From contig OY992536.1 in NCBI GenBank assembly GCA_963921195.1, positions 318,449,038 through 318,513,037 of the forward strand: 64,000 nt of DNA, given 5' to 3'. Shown one piece after another: positions 9,948 through 19,327 of this stretch. Positions within the stretch are counted from its first letter, which is position 1. Each line of letters opens with the position of its first letter. A model generated the notes under the pieces. The model saw only the letters and a list, made by a program, of their open reading frames with translations. It made no database searches and was not told the origin of the DNA. Both the position numbers and the translations under genes were made by a program. The DNA comes from Pegoplata infirma. Lineage: Eukaryota > Arthropoda > Insecta > Diptera > Anthomyiidae.

Positions 9948-10937
9948 GTAAGAGATAAACCAGTATGTAATTAGTAATTACGCTCATACAAATCAATTAA
10001 AGTTTCTTTTGAAGATTCCATTGTGGTGGACAAAGATGAAAACATAACATTGATCGGTATTAACCGTCCAAAACAACGTAATGCTATTAATTTTGAAACA
10101 GCCGAGAAATTATCTAATGCATTGAGTCACTTTGAAGCTGATAATACTTCACCCATCGCTGTGTTGTACGGCATTGGAGGCTCGTTTTCTGCTGGCTATG
10201 ATATCCAAGAACTTGAGTCGCAATGTGAAAAGGGTAGTTTAGATTTTTTGTTACGCCATGAGGGTTCTGTAGGACCTACTCGACGACATTCCGGAAAACC
10301 TATTGTATGTGGTATAAGTGGGTTTTGTGTGGGCAGTGGTTTAGAATTAGCTTTAATGTGTGATTTAAGAGTAATGGAAGAAACGGCCATATTAGGTTTC
10401 TTTAATCGCCGTTTTGGTGTACCCATAAGTGATGGTGCTACAGTACGTTTATCTTCTATGGTGGGTTATTCAAGGGCCTTAGAACTTATAGCAAGTGGTA
10501 GACGTATCACTGGTAAAGAAGCTTTAGAAATTGGTCTTGTTAATCGTTTAGTTGCTACTGGTACAGCTTTGGGTCAAGCTGTAAATTTAGCATTTTCCAT
10601 AGCTAAATTTCCTCAAGCTTCTTTAAGACAAGATCGTAATGCCTTATATACGAATACTTATACACGACATAAAATACGTGCTGCCATGCAAACTGAAATT
10701 ATGAATACTTCTCGAGAAGTTTTGCGAGAACTTAAGGAAGGTGTACAACGTTTTAAGAAGTGTAAGTTAACTTATAATACAAATTTAATGATTTAAGTTG
10801 TTACTGTTTGTTTCTTTTACTTTTTAGCGGAATCAAAAGGTTCTAGCACAGATTCCTTTCAAGTAAAACCAAAACCTATACCGGATTGGGAAAAATCTGA
10901 AATTGAAATAGAAAATGAAACAAGTACCAAACGGTAA
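9833..10937 (+). CDS. Crotonase-family protein (enoyl-CoA hydratase/isomerase-like), mitochondrial, three exons
   Basis: Exons are 9833-9947, 10015-10761 and 10828-10937, joined by GT-AG introns of 67 and 66 bp, giving 323 residues in frame. Residues 1-38 are basic and Ser/Asn-rich without acidic residues, as in a mitochondrial presequence. The crotonase fold is clear: NRPKQRNAIN near 55, oxyanion-hole segments GGSFSAGYDI (93-102) and GFCVGSGLELAL (141-152), and the family's C-terminal helical region. The family hydrates or isomerises acyl-CoA thioesters. Glu149 aligns with the first catalytic glutamate of enoyl-CoA hydratase, but the position of the second appears to be Asn169 in GFFNRRFG. 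The protein may therefore not be a standard beta-oxidation hydratase. The acidic tail (EIEIENET) is encoded by exon 3. The orthologue is not assigned. Confidence 0.88.
10015..10761 (+). CDS. Crotonase-like gene, exon 2 (catalytic core)
   Basis: It carries nearly the whole crotonase domain. Both boundaries are phase 1: the first Asp codon is split with exon 1, and the exon ends AAGAAGT/GTAAGT. Frame is kept through both joins. Confidence 0.88.
10828..10937 (+). CDS. Crotonase-like gene, exon 3 (C-terminal tail)
   Basis: The acceptor is ACTTTTTAG/CGGAATC. It encodes a short tail (ESKGSSTDSFQVKPKPIPDW...) ending KR and TAA. A polyadenylation hexamer follows 20 nt later. Confidence 0.8.
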
Positions 10938-10957
10938 AACTAACAAGTAAGAATACG

Positions 10958-10963
10958 AATAAA
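10958..10963 (+). terminator. Candidate polyadenylation signal of the crotonase-like gene
   Basis: AATAAA lies 20 nt after the stop codon. A second AATAAA lies near 11024. Confidence 0.45.
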
Positions 10964-11159
10964 GCAAGCCCGGTACGACTTTTTCATTACGATTTGAGAG
11001 ATAAAACTGGCCGTAGCCGGTGTTAAATAAAACATGTTCTATTTTTTAAGGGTGATGATTCTCTTTCTATTTGAAAACCGTCCCTAGTACCGTGCTTATT
11101 CTGTTCATTAAGAGTGGTCTCATTTATTTATTTTTTTTACACCATTTACAGATGTACTT

Positions 11160-11745
11160 TCAAAAAACCGAAGATTTCATTTGTAATTCGAAGTTTCTTC
11201 TCGTAATTTGAAAATTCCATTTGTAATTTTAAAATCTTTATTTGTAATTTGAAAATTCCATTATTATTTCGAAAATTCCATTTTTTATTTGAAAACTTTA
11301 ATTGTAATTCGAAAAAGATTCAAACAAGTTCAATTATAATTCGCAAAAGATGAATTGTAATTCGAAAATTTAAATTGTAACAATAATAGTAATAATAATA
11401 ATAGTTTTGATCACATCACATGATCAATTATTTTTTATTTATTCTCTCTATTTATTTACAACTCATTTTTAATAAATACAACCTAACCGAGAACTGGTAT
11501 CAATGACCGTCGTCTCGTTGTAGCGAAAAAAACCAAGGGCTCTGGTGGGAATCGAACCCACGACCCCCACGTTGAAAAGCTAGCACGCTACCAACTAGCC
11601 TACGGGGGCCCCCCGTAGGGAAATGGTCAATTGTAATTCGAAAAAGATCAATTGCAATTCGAAAAAGATCAATTGTAATTCGTAAAAGATCAATTGTAAT
11701 TCGAAAAAGATCAATTGAATGTGTGTGTGAAATAAGGTGCAAAAA
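11160..11745 (+). repeat. Degenerate short tandem array (GATCAATTGTAATTCGAAAAA), forward orientation
   Basis: Imperfect copies of a roughly 20-bp unit GATCAATTGTAATTCGAAAA recur, most regular at 11628-11715. The array is interrupted by a tRNA-like segment at 11528-11604. The same array resumes at 12285 and then flips orientation near 12540. Confidence 0.75.
11528..11604 (-). tRNA. tRNA-like sequence (pseudogene or tRNA-derived module)
   Basis: On the minus strand it contains an A-box-like TAGGCTAGTTGG and a perfect B-box GGTTCGATTCC inside a 5-bp T-stem (GTGGG/CCCAC), with a partly paired acceptor (GGGC/GCCC). The anticodon stem pairs poorly, so a functional tRNA is unlikely. It is embedded in the short tandem array rather than standing alone. 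Confidence 0.45.
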
Positions 11746-11814
11746 ATATCATTTTAAGAAAAATATCATTTTGGACTGTAGGTCTATAAACTTCATATGA
11801 CACAAAAATGCTGT

Positions 11815-12000
11815 GTTTTTCTGGAGTTTTTTTTAGTTCTTTGAGGGGAACCTTTTACGAACTTCACTATACATAAGACATAACATGAGACATTTTCGTG
11901 CCAAACTTCGTGAGACTATCTCGTTTAGTTCAGACTGTATCGTGGTTTTCACAGACGGACGGAGATCGCTAGAATGTCTTAGAATCTATCATGGATTAAT
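11815..12000 (-). repeat. DINE/mini-me-like repeat, fragment
   Basis: It matches the 57600-57830 copy: TTTAGTTCTTTGAGGGGAAC, GCCAAACTTCG, ACTGTATCGTG, a GACGGACGGA tract and CTAGAATGTCTTAGAATC. Both ends are truncated. Confidence 0.65.
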
Positions 12001-12062
12001 AATGCATTACACACGTAATGTGTATTACACATTCTGTAGTTGGAGTATAAAACTGTAGCTGG

Positions 12063-12217
12063 CATAGGCGTATGCAGGATTGTTTTTTCAGGGCCCAACA
12101 ACAACAACAACAAAAAATTGTTTGTTCTTTTCGTGAGATTTGTGTTTTCCAATACATATAAAAAAAAAATATTTTTGTTGTTGTTGTTGGGCCCCCCCCC
12201 CCCTGAATACGTCGTTG
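12063..12217. mobile_element. Short hAT-like MITE
   Basis: This 155-bp element is flanked by an exact 8-bp duplication GTAGCTGG (12055-12062 and 12218-12225). The ends CATAGGCGTATGCAGG and CCTGAATACGTCGTTG are inverted repeats. An inner inverted repeat GGCCCAACAACAACAACAA / TTGTTGTTGTTGTTGGGCC makes nearly the whole element fold back. The 8-bp duplication indicates the hAT superfamily. The related 35611-36570 element shares these ends. Confidence 0.85.
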
Positions 12218-12284
12218 GTAGCTGGGGTTTAAATAGATCATTATTTATTTTGTAAAAGATTAATAATTAATAATATAATTATTG

Positions 12285-13115
12285 TATTTCCAAAAAGATC
12301 AATTGTAATTCAAAAAAGAGCAATTATAATTCAAAAAAGAATAATTATAATTCGAAATAGATCATATGTTATTCGAAAAAGATTTATTTAAATTCGAAGA
12401 TTCCAATCGTTATTCGAAGATTCCAATTGTTAATCGAAATAGATTAATTGTAATTCCAAAAAGTTCAATTGTAACAGATCAATTGTAATTCAAAATAGAT
12501 CAATTGATCTTTAAATTGTTCGAAATTCAAAATAGGTCAATAGATCCTTTTTGAATTACAATCGATCTTTACCGAATAACAATTGATCTTTTCGAATAAC
12601 CATAGATCTTTTTCAAATTACAATTGATCTTTTCCGAATAACACCTGATCTTTTTCGAATTAGATCTGATATTTTACAAAAAACAATTGAATTCTTCAAA
12701 TTATTTTCAATTTACAATTGATCTATTTCGAATAACACCTGATCTTTTTCGAATTACATCTGATCTTTTACAAATAACAATAGAATTCTTAGAATTATAA
12801 TTGTACAAAATAAAATAATCATTCTCGAATCTTTTTTGAGTAAAAATTGATCTTTTTAGAATTACAATAGAATTTTTTTGAATTACAATTGATCTTTTTC
12901 GAGTTACGATTGATATTTCTCAAATTAAAGTTGATAATTTTCGAGTTACAATTAATCTGTCTTGAAAAAAATTGATCATATTACAATGGATCTTTTTTAA
13001 ATCACAATTGATCCTTTTCGAATTACAATAGGAATTCTTGAATTACAAAAGGAATTTTCGAATTACAAGTGGGATCTTCGATTTACAATTATTTTATTTC
13101 GAATTACATTTGTAA
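12285..13115. repeat. Degenerate short tandem array, switching to reverse orientation near 12540
   Basis: Up to about 12540 the units read GATCAATTGTAATTC. From there to about 13115 they read GATCTTTTTCGAATTACAATT, the reverse complement. Together with 11160-11745 this forms a satellite-like array with an internal inversion. Fragments recur at 34550-34622, 35180-35420 and 39985-40100. Confidence 0.75.
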
Positions 13116-13293
13116 ATGCTGTGTGTAGTCAGAGCTTTAAGATTCCTTTATTATGTGTAATTGACAAAAGTATTAATGATTGCAATATAAATCAAACAAA
13201 AAATTTTAAATTTGTAAATATTTAATATTATTTCGGAAGTTTAATTTGGCTTACCTTTTTTTAGTGGGAAACTATTGTTGCAGTATTCGTCCC

Positions 13294-14055
13294 TAGGGTT
13301 CTATAGTCGAAAAGTCGAAAAGTCGATTAATCGACTTTTTGTATGAAAAAGTCGAAAAGTCGAAATCGACTTTTTTGTTCTTAAAAAGTCGAAAAGTCGA
13401 CTTTTGCTTTCGACTTTTTCGACTTTTTTCGACTTTTTTTTCGACTTTTTTCGAATTTTTTTTTTGATTTTTTTTTTTACTTTTGTCAGATGAAAATAAT
13501 TTCTTTCTTCTGAAAAAAAAAATTCAAATGAGAGCCGAGTTTTAGAACAACTGAAGCTATTGGTATTTCCATGTATTTTGTATGTGAAGCAAAAATGTCA
13601 ATGCCAAATTCATGAGTTAGAAAGTGTTAAGTGCAATATTTACCAATATTTTTGATTATTGTTAACATCTCAGTGATAGGTTTCTATAAATCGAAAGTCG
13701 ACTCTTTTGCTTTCGATTTTTTCAACCTTTTCAACATTTTCGATTTCTTCGACTTTTTTTGATAAATAAAATACAACCAAAAAAAATAGCACCTAATTGC
13801 TTAGAACAAGTCAAAACTAAACTTTTATTTACAAAAAAATCGACTTTTTCAAAGTTGGAAAAGGTCGAAAAAAGTCGAAAAAAGTCGAAAGTCGAAAAAA
13901 GTCGAAAAAAGTCGACTTTTTAAAAAGTCGAAAGGTCGAAAAGTCGACTTTTTAAATTTTGAAAAAAGTCGAAAAGTCGAAAAATCGACTTTTTAGAAAT
14001 TGAAAAAAGTCGAAAAGTCGAAAAGTCGACTTTTTGTTGCGACTATATAACCCTA
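13294..14055. mobile_element. hAT-like non-autonomous element rich in GTCGAAAA motifs
   Basis: This 762-bp element is bounded by the exact 8-bp duplication TTCGTCCC (13286-13293 and 14056-14063). Termini are TAGGGTTCTATAGTCG and CGACTATATAACCCTA. Both subterminal regions consist almost entirely of AAGTCGAAAAGTCGACTTTT-type units in both orientations. It has no open frame of note. Repeated subterminal motifs are typical of transposase-binding regions of hAT elements. Confidence 0.88.
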
Positions 14056-14063
14056 TTCGTCCC

Positions 14064-15288
14064 ATGACAGTTGTATGCGTATGTTTAACAATAATTAATT
14101 TCAATTATATTCCTCATACGCCCTAAAATTAATTAAATCCTCTCACAGTTTTCCCTTAAGCGTATGATTGATGTTAACTTCAATTCAATAGATTCCTCAT
14201 ACGCCCCCCAAGTTATAAATTAAAAATGCAAAATAAATACATAATTCATTTTCTTTATTGATATAAGATATTTTTTTTTGTTTTTTTTTCAATATTGCAC
14301 TTTAAGATTTTTAAAAATTAAAAAAAAAATATATTTAAGAAATAAGAATAGTAAGAAGAGAAAAATGGAACGGAGATTTTTTTGTTTGTTAATTACTTGT
14401 TTACTCTTAAAAATTACTCGTGAGCTAAACAAAAATAAAATGTTTAAAACATTCTTATATGTATAATACGATACGAATAATAAGAATTCAAATTTATCAA
14501 AATACAAACTTGTTTCTTCTTAAGATTTTCTTGATTTTCGGTTTTAAGTTCAATATATTATATTTTTTTTTTTTTTGAATAACATTCACACGTTTAAAAG
14601 CACAGCATATATTTATAATAATTTAATAATAATAAGCTTAAAAATTAATATAATAATACAACACAAATAAAAAAAATATTGCACACCTAAAAGTCGATTA
14701 TTTTTTGTTTTCAATAAATTTTCTTACTTAATATTTAATTACACGAAATAAAAAAAATTGTATTTTACGAGTACCACTACATTTTCAAGTATATTTTAAA
14801 AAAAGTTATAAAGGCGCATTTAAACGGGATAGCTAAATTTAAAGCAAAACTTAACTCTGTATGGCTCTATGGAAAATATATTTTTGTGTTTACTCTCCTA
14901 GAGTTGTTTATCATGTAAACACTTTTAAATGAATTATAGATAAATAAAATATCTAGAAATATCTAATATACACATTTATCTAGAGCATATTTGTAGTTTT
15001 ACAGAGTTGTAATTTGCTATAAATTTACCACAATTTATTACCCATTTAAAAATGCTATTTTATTTTTAGTTACAGTTACACTTTCGAAAATATTCTGTTT
15101 CAGAAAGTTGAAATAGAAAATAAGGAAATATAAAACTTTATACATATATACCATATTTTAGTAATAATTTTATTTGCAATTTGAATTTAAATTCAAAATT
15201 AAATAAAAATATATGATATTATTCTAATTAAAAACTTGTATTAAATTTTTATAAAAAAAAAAAAAAACTTTTAAAATCAAGTTAATTT
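14064..15288. other. AT-rich intergenic stretch with one transposon-end-like motif
   Basis: No gene is recognised. At 14811 the sequence AAGGCGCATTTAAACGGGA resembles the terminus of the TTAA-flanked element at 36875-37167, followed by a similar AAATTTAAAGC block. The opposite end was not found, so this may be a decayed one-ended copy. Confidence 0.4.
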
Positions 15289-15905
15289 TTATACCCTCCA
15301 CTTAGTGATAGAGGGTATATATAAGTTTGTCATTCTGTTTGTAACTCATCGAAATATCGATCTGGGACCGCATAAAGTATATATATTCATGATGCCCGAT
15401 CGATTTTAAGACATTCTAGCGATGTCCGTCTGTCCGTCTGTCTGTCTGTGGAAAATGCTGTCGCGGACAAAATATTGCACAGAGATGACTGAAACTTAAC
15501 ATGTTTATTGGAAGTTCTCCCGAGAAGTTTGGTATTGCATTTGAGCGATATCGGTTCAGCGGTTCAAAAGTTATGAACGAAAATGTAAGGACACTTCAAA
15601 CATTTTAGTACATTCAACATAACCTAAAAATACAAAATGCTTTAATTCGGCTTCTGGTTGCCACATGTGAACATAATTGAACACCAAATGGTATTTAAAC
15701 AAGCACGAACATATTTTTTGACAAAAAAAGAAAAAAATCTAGGATTTTTTTACCAAAATTTTTTTTCGCGGAAATTTTTTTTTCAAAAAAATTTTTTTTT
15801 TTAAAGTAATTTCCTTTTAAATAAAGTTTTTTGCAATAATCTTTTTGAAATTGTGGAGGGTATCACTACATTTGGCAAGGCCGAATTTAACTTTTTTACT
15901 TGTTT
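15289..15905 (+). repeat. DINE/mini-me-like repeat, near full-length copy
   Basis: It starts TTTTATACCCTCCACTTAG and continues with a TA-rich tract, CATCGAAATATCGATCTGGG, a GTCCGTCTGTCTGTCTGT microsatellite and GGTTCAGCGGTTCAAAAG. It ends GTGGAGGGTAT ... GGCAAGGCCGAATTTAAC ... ACTTG. The order of TA and GTCY microsatellites around a conserved core matches mini-me/DINE-type (Helitron-related) repeats of Diptera. This copy is the reference for the fragments listed elsewhere. Confidence 0.75.
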
Positions 15906-16917
15906 TAAAATACAATTGAAAATGATGTAGCACAAAATACGACAAAATATTTAAAGCCTGTAAAAGAATAAACAGAGCCATATCGGATATTCAGATCCTT
16001 ATACAAAAGTGATGGGTGTTTTTTTTATGAAAGGTGTCAAGTGTGTGGCCATTTGAGTCCTACCAAAAACAGCCCAATTCTACAATGCGTTTATAGATTC
16101 CTCCATGGGACACTTTATTCTCAAATGGGGCTCTTAAAACAAAAATTTAAATTACGTTTTTTTTAACAAACGCAAAAAAAAAAAACGCAAAAAACTTCGT
16201 TTATTTTTTTATTGAATTAATAGCAAAATAAACACAATTTTAACGATATTTTATATAAAGAAATTTTAAGTTTTTATGTCTGAAGCTCATGGCATATTGA
16301 GACAGATTTAATTAACCCCATAAACGACATGGTTTTGTTTATTCTTACGTTTTCTTTGTTAAAGAATTTTCTTGTCTTTTTGTAGGCAGACATTTTATAG
16401 AGATAAGTTGGATACCTATCAAAAGCTAATCGATGACTAATACTAATCACTGATTAATTTCATATATATTTGACGTTTGCAAACATTGATTAGCCTTAAT
16501 TATCAATTCTATTGTGATGAGTTTCCACTGGAAACTTTCCAGCCCTTAAAAAAATAGTAGTATTTTAGAATGACGTCACATTTTTTTTTTTTGAAAATAT
16601 TTAAAATTCCAAATTATTTTATCATGTGCCGTTTTCAAGATAATAGCAAGTTTTGGTTGTCCCCAGTGACATATTATTGAGTTGCTCTTATAAATTAGTA
16701 CTTGATTTTATTTAAAATTAACCTCGTTTTTTCAAGACAGTCATCCGAATTTTGGTAGCACCTAAAGTTTTCGAGGTTTTTGCATTTGAAAATAAAAAAA
16801 GGACTATTTAAGAAGTTTTTGGTGATCCATGTTTTTGAAATATTCGCGTTTGAAAATTCAAACTCCAGTGTTACGGACTTATATTCTTAATATTCTTTAT
16901 AGATTTAAATAAAATTT
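15906..16917. other. Intergenic stretch without recognised features
   Basis: AT-rich DNA. No convincing coding frame, RNA gene or bounded repeat was seen. Confidence 0.5.
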
Positions 16918-17250
16918 TCAAATGAGTCTTTTTGAGTGCCACTTTATTTGCCTTTTTGAGTGCCTTTATTTGCCTTTTTGAGTGCCACTTTACCACTTTG
17001 ATATGAGCCTCCATAGATTTTTACACAGATGGGAGTCGAAGCTACACAAACAAGTGCCTGGAGTAAATGTTTCTGAAAACAAGATCTGCCCTGAACTGCC
17101 TCACGTCTTTAAATGAGATTATCAATATCATACACATCATATGGGTTCCAGGGTACAGAGACATTCCAGGGAATTGTAAACCCAATGAGCTTGCTAGAAA
17201 CTAACTTACAGGTTTTAACAGAATGGGAATGTGTTGGTATGCATCTAGAA

Positions 17251-17426
17251 CAGCGATGCGCACACACATACTATAACATTTATGCTTGTGTGGGTAGTAG
17301 CAAGCGAAAAGTCAACAAATTTGCTCAAGCAACAGAATTTTATAGTGTATGTGTGTTGACAGCGCACAAGCAGCATTTTTAAGCCTATTCCCGCGGGAAT
17401 AGGAATTACAAAAATGCGCATGACTG
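17251..17426. mobile_element. hAT-like MITE inside the LINE relic
   Basis: This 176-bp element has ends CAGCGATGCGCAC and ATGCGCATGACTG as inverted repeats and an exact 8-bp duplication ATCTAGAA (17243-17250 and 17427-17434). Removing it restores the LINE sequence seen at 22570-22580. Confidence 0.88.
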
Positions 17427-17513
17427 ATCTAGAACCTTGCAAGCAAAATCTACTGCTTTGTTCCGCGTGTGAGACTACACGACAGATTTGGCATTCTCTT
17501 AATCAGAAGCGCA

Positions 17514-18401
17514 CACTCAAAAAAAAAAAAACTGTAATGTTAGAAAAAAAAGCTTGTAAACCTACAAGAAAATTTGCTGATTTTGAACCCACAATTTTTT
17601 TGCTAAAGTTAGCAAAAATGTTTTGCCAATATTAGTTAACTAAATTTTTTTTTTTTTAACTTAGTTCATACACATCTGAGGACCCCATTGGGTTCGGACC
17701 CGATAGGTCCAGACCCCGATGGGCCTAGACCTAGTTGGGTTCCTTAAAAATCGTCATAGTTTTTGATCCAAAATTTGTGTCCGTTTCGCTCTACCTTGCT
17801 TAGTTTTTGAGATACGTGATTATAAGGGACCACTGGGGTCTTGAGAAATAAAAAACTCGATAACTTAAAAAATATTACTCGGAGAGCTTTTGACTATTTT
17901 GCGGTCTTGTTCTATGTGTTGAGAGCTACAAAAATGCTTTTGGACTTTTTGTTGTGTCGGCAATATTTACCGAGATATAAGCATTTTAAAATTTTCGGGA
18001 ATGCTAACTTTTTTGGATCCAAAGTTAGGGCCCATTAGGGTCCACACATGTGAAGAGGACCGGCGATACTATGGAGATTCTAAGAACCAAAAATGACCCC
18101 CATTTTGCTCTATCTGGCTTAGTTTCCGAGATAGAGCCATTTTAAGTTTTCTGAAAATAAAAAAAAATTTACCATTTATTTTGCTAATATTAGCAAAAAA
18201 GCTAGTAAAAATTTGGTCAACTCAATTTTAAATCTAGCAAAAAAAATTAGTTTAAATTTTGTTGAAAATTGCTAATGCGCTAAATGAAGTTTACAAGATA
18301 TTTTTGCTAACATGCTAATCTCAACTAAAAATTTGCTAAAAGTTAGCTAACCAGCATTAGCAAAAAAAATTAGTAAATCTACTAATGTATTATTTTGAGT
18401 G
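17514..18401. mobile_element. MITE with CACTCAAAA ends inside the LINE relic
   Basis: This 888-bp element begins CACTCAAAAAA and ends TTTTGAGTG, with a 2-bp CA duplication. The neighbouring LINE sequence (GCGCACAAGTGAG at 22687) shows the empty site. Its interior is full of GCTAATATTAGC-like palindromic motifs. Ends resemble the TA-flanked elements at 29963-30774 and 43158-43722. Confidence 0.75.
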
Positions 18402-18765
18402 CACAAGTGAGCTGATATCGCTTCCAAGAGGAGAGATTTCGATGGTGGTTGCTGTAATTACCGGACACTGTCTTATAAAGCACGCAGGGCGGTTAATTGT
18501 GCCGTCAAATGACCTTTGCCGGAGTTGCATGGATTTTTTTTATTGAACACTTCATCTGCCCTTGCCCGGCACTTTTTGGTCAGATACTTATTTCACTGGA
18601 TCTAGGGAGCTGCACGATCTTTTTGATTTATCAGATGTCAAAATAAAATATCTTAGGAGTTGCATAAGGAGATCAAATTGGTTTAACGACAGGTGCTAGT
18701 ACAACGCACCTCAGAGTATATGTGGGCTGACGTAAAATGTCAGCAGCCACTTACAACCTAACTTA

Positions 18766-19122
18766 TCTCGAAAACGGAACATGCTAGAAAAATTTGAATT
18801 GATGATTTGGAATCAGAAGGAGACCAACATCTATGTATAAGTCTGGTATTCTACTGGGAGGTTTTTGGTAATTTCTGATTTTTTTGAGTTAATAAAAAGA
18901 CAAGAAAATTTTTTGAATAAAGAGCTCGTAATACAAGCTTTAAAATCTAAATATGGATTTTGCTATAATTTAATATTAATCTATATGTATGTTTTATTCT
19001 ATATATATATACGGCATTTTTGTTTTATCTGGAAATGATAAATAACTTATCTGTGTTTTTTTTTTGTCTATAAAGTATAGTAAAGAGTTGTTTTTAGAAT
19101 CATAAGCTACAACCTAAGTTGG
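18766..19122. other. Intergenic stretch downstream of Tusp
   Basis: AT-rich, with a short TATATATATA tract near 19000. No gene was seen. It probably includes the 3' flank of Tusp. Confidence 0.45.
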
Positions 19123-19128
19123 TTTATT
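19123..19128 (-). terminator. Candidate polyadenylation signal of Tusp
   Basis: AATAAA on the minus strand lies 82 nt beyond the stop codon. Another AATAAA (19210-19215) overlaps the stop itself. Confidence 0.4.
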
Positions 19129-19210
19129 TTGGGTTTTTTAAATCCTCTTCAGTTTTTTTTAAACTTTTTCAATTTTTTTTTATAAATTACTCTAGTGTTT
19201 TCTATACAAT

Positions 19211-19327
19211 TTATTTTAGGCGTTGTGTGACATTAGCCAAAGCCACAGCAAAAGCTTGTAATGCTGAAAACGGATATTGAAAATCTAAAGTATAGGCATT
19301 TCCATCTATGCGTCCAAATTGCATGAC
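19211..19327 (-). CDS. Tusp: Tusp exon 11 (C-terminal Tubby strand and helix)
   Basis: It encodes residues 1398-1435, [20 protein letters not shown] and the terminal helix [18 protein letters not shown], then TAA. The acceptor is TTATCCAACAG. Confidence 0.9.
   Translation of the reverse strand, partial: VMQFGRIDGNAYTLDFQYPFSALQAFAVALANVTQRLK

Larger units (their letters stand above)
16918..18765 (+). pseudogene. Degenerate LINE 3' fragment (RNase H and C-terminal region), with two insertions
   Basis: The segments before 17250, at 17435-17513 and after 18402 align by eye, in order, with the better-preserved copy at 22080-23095 (ATGTTTCTGAAAACAAGATC, GGGAATTG, GAGCTGATATCGCTTCCAAG, GGTTTAACGACAGG). 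The reading frame is destroyed by substitutions and indels, and by two transposons at 17251-17426 and 17514-18401. A TATTTGCCTTTTTGAGTGCC unit is locally triplicated at the left edge. The end (CACTTACAACCTAAC) matches the 3' end of the other copy. Confidence 0.8.

Noticed and set aside
10940..11110. Possible MITE with GAATAA...CGGTAC / GTACCGTGCTTATTC ends after the crotonase-like gene
   Set aside because: The inverted match is short and gapped, and no target duplication was found.
11528..11604. A functional tRNA gene
   Set aside because: The T-arm is perfect but the anticodon stem does not pair, and the sequence sits inside a repeat array.
13310..14040. CRISPR-like regular repeats
   Set aside because: Spacing is irregular, units occur in both orientations, and the segment is bounded by an 8-bp duplication and inverted ends of a hAT-like transposon in a eukaryotic genome.
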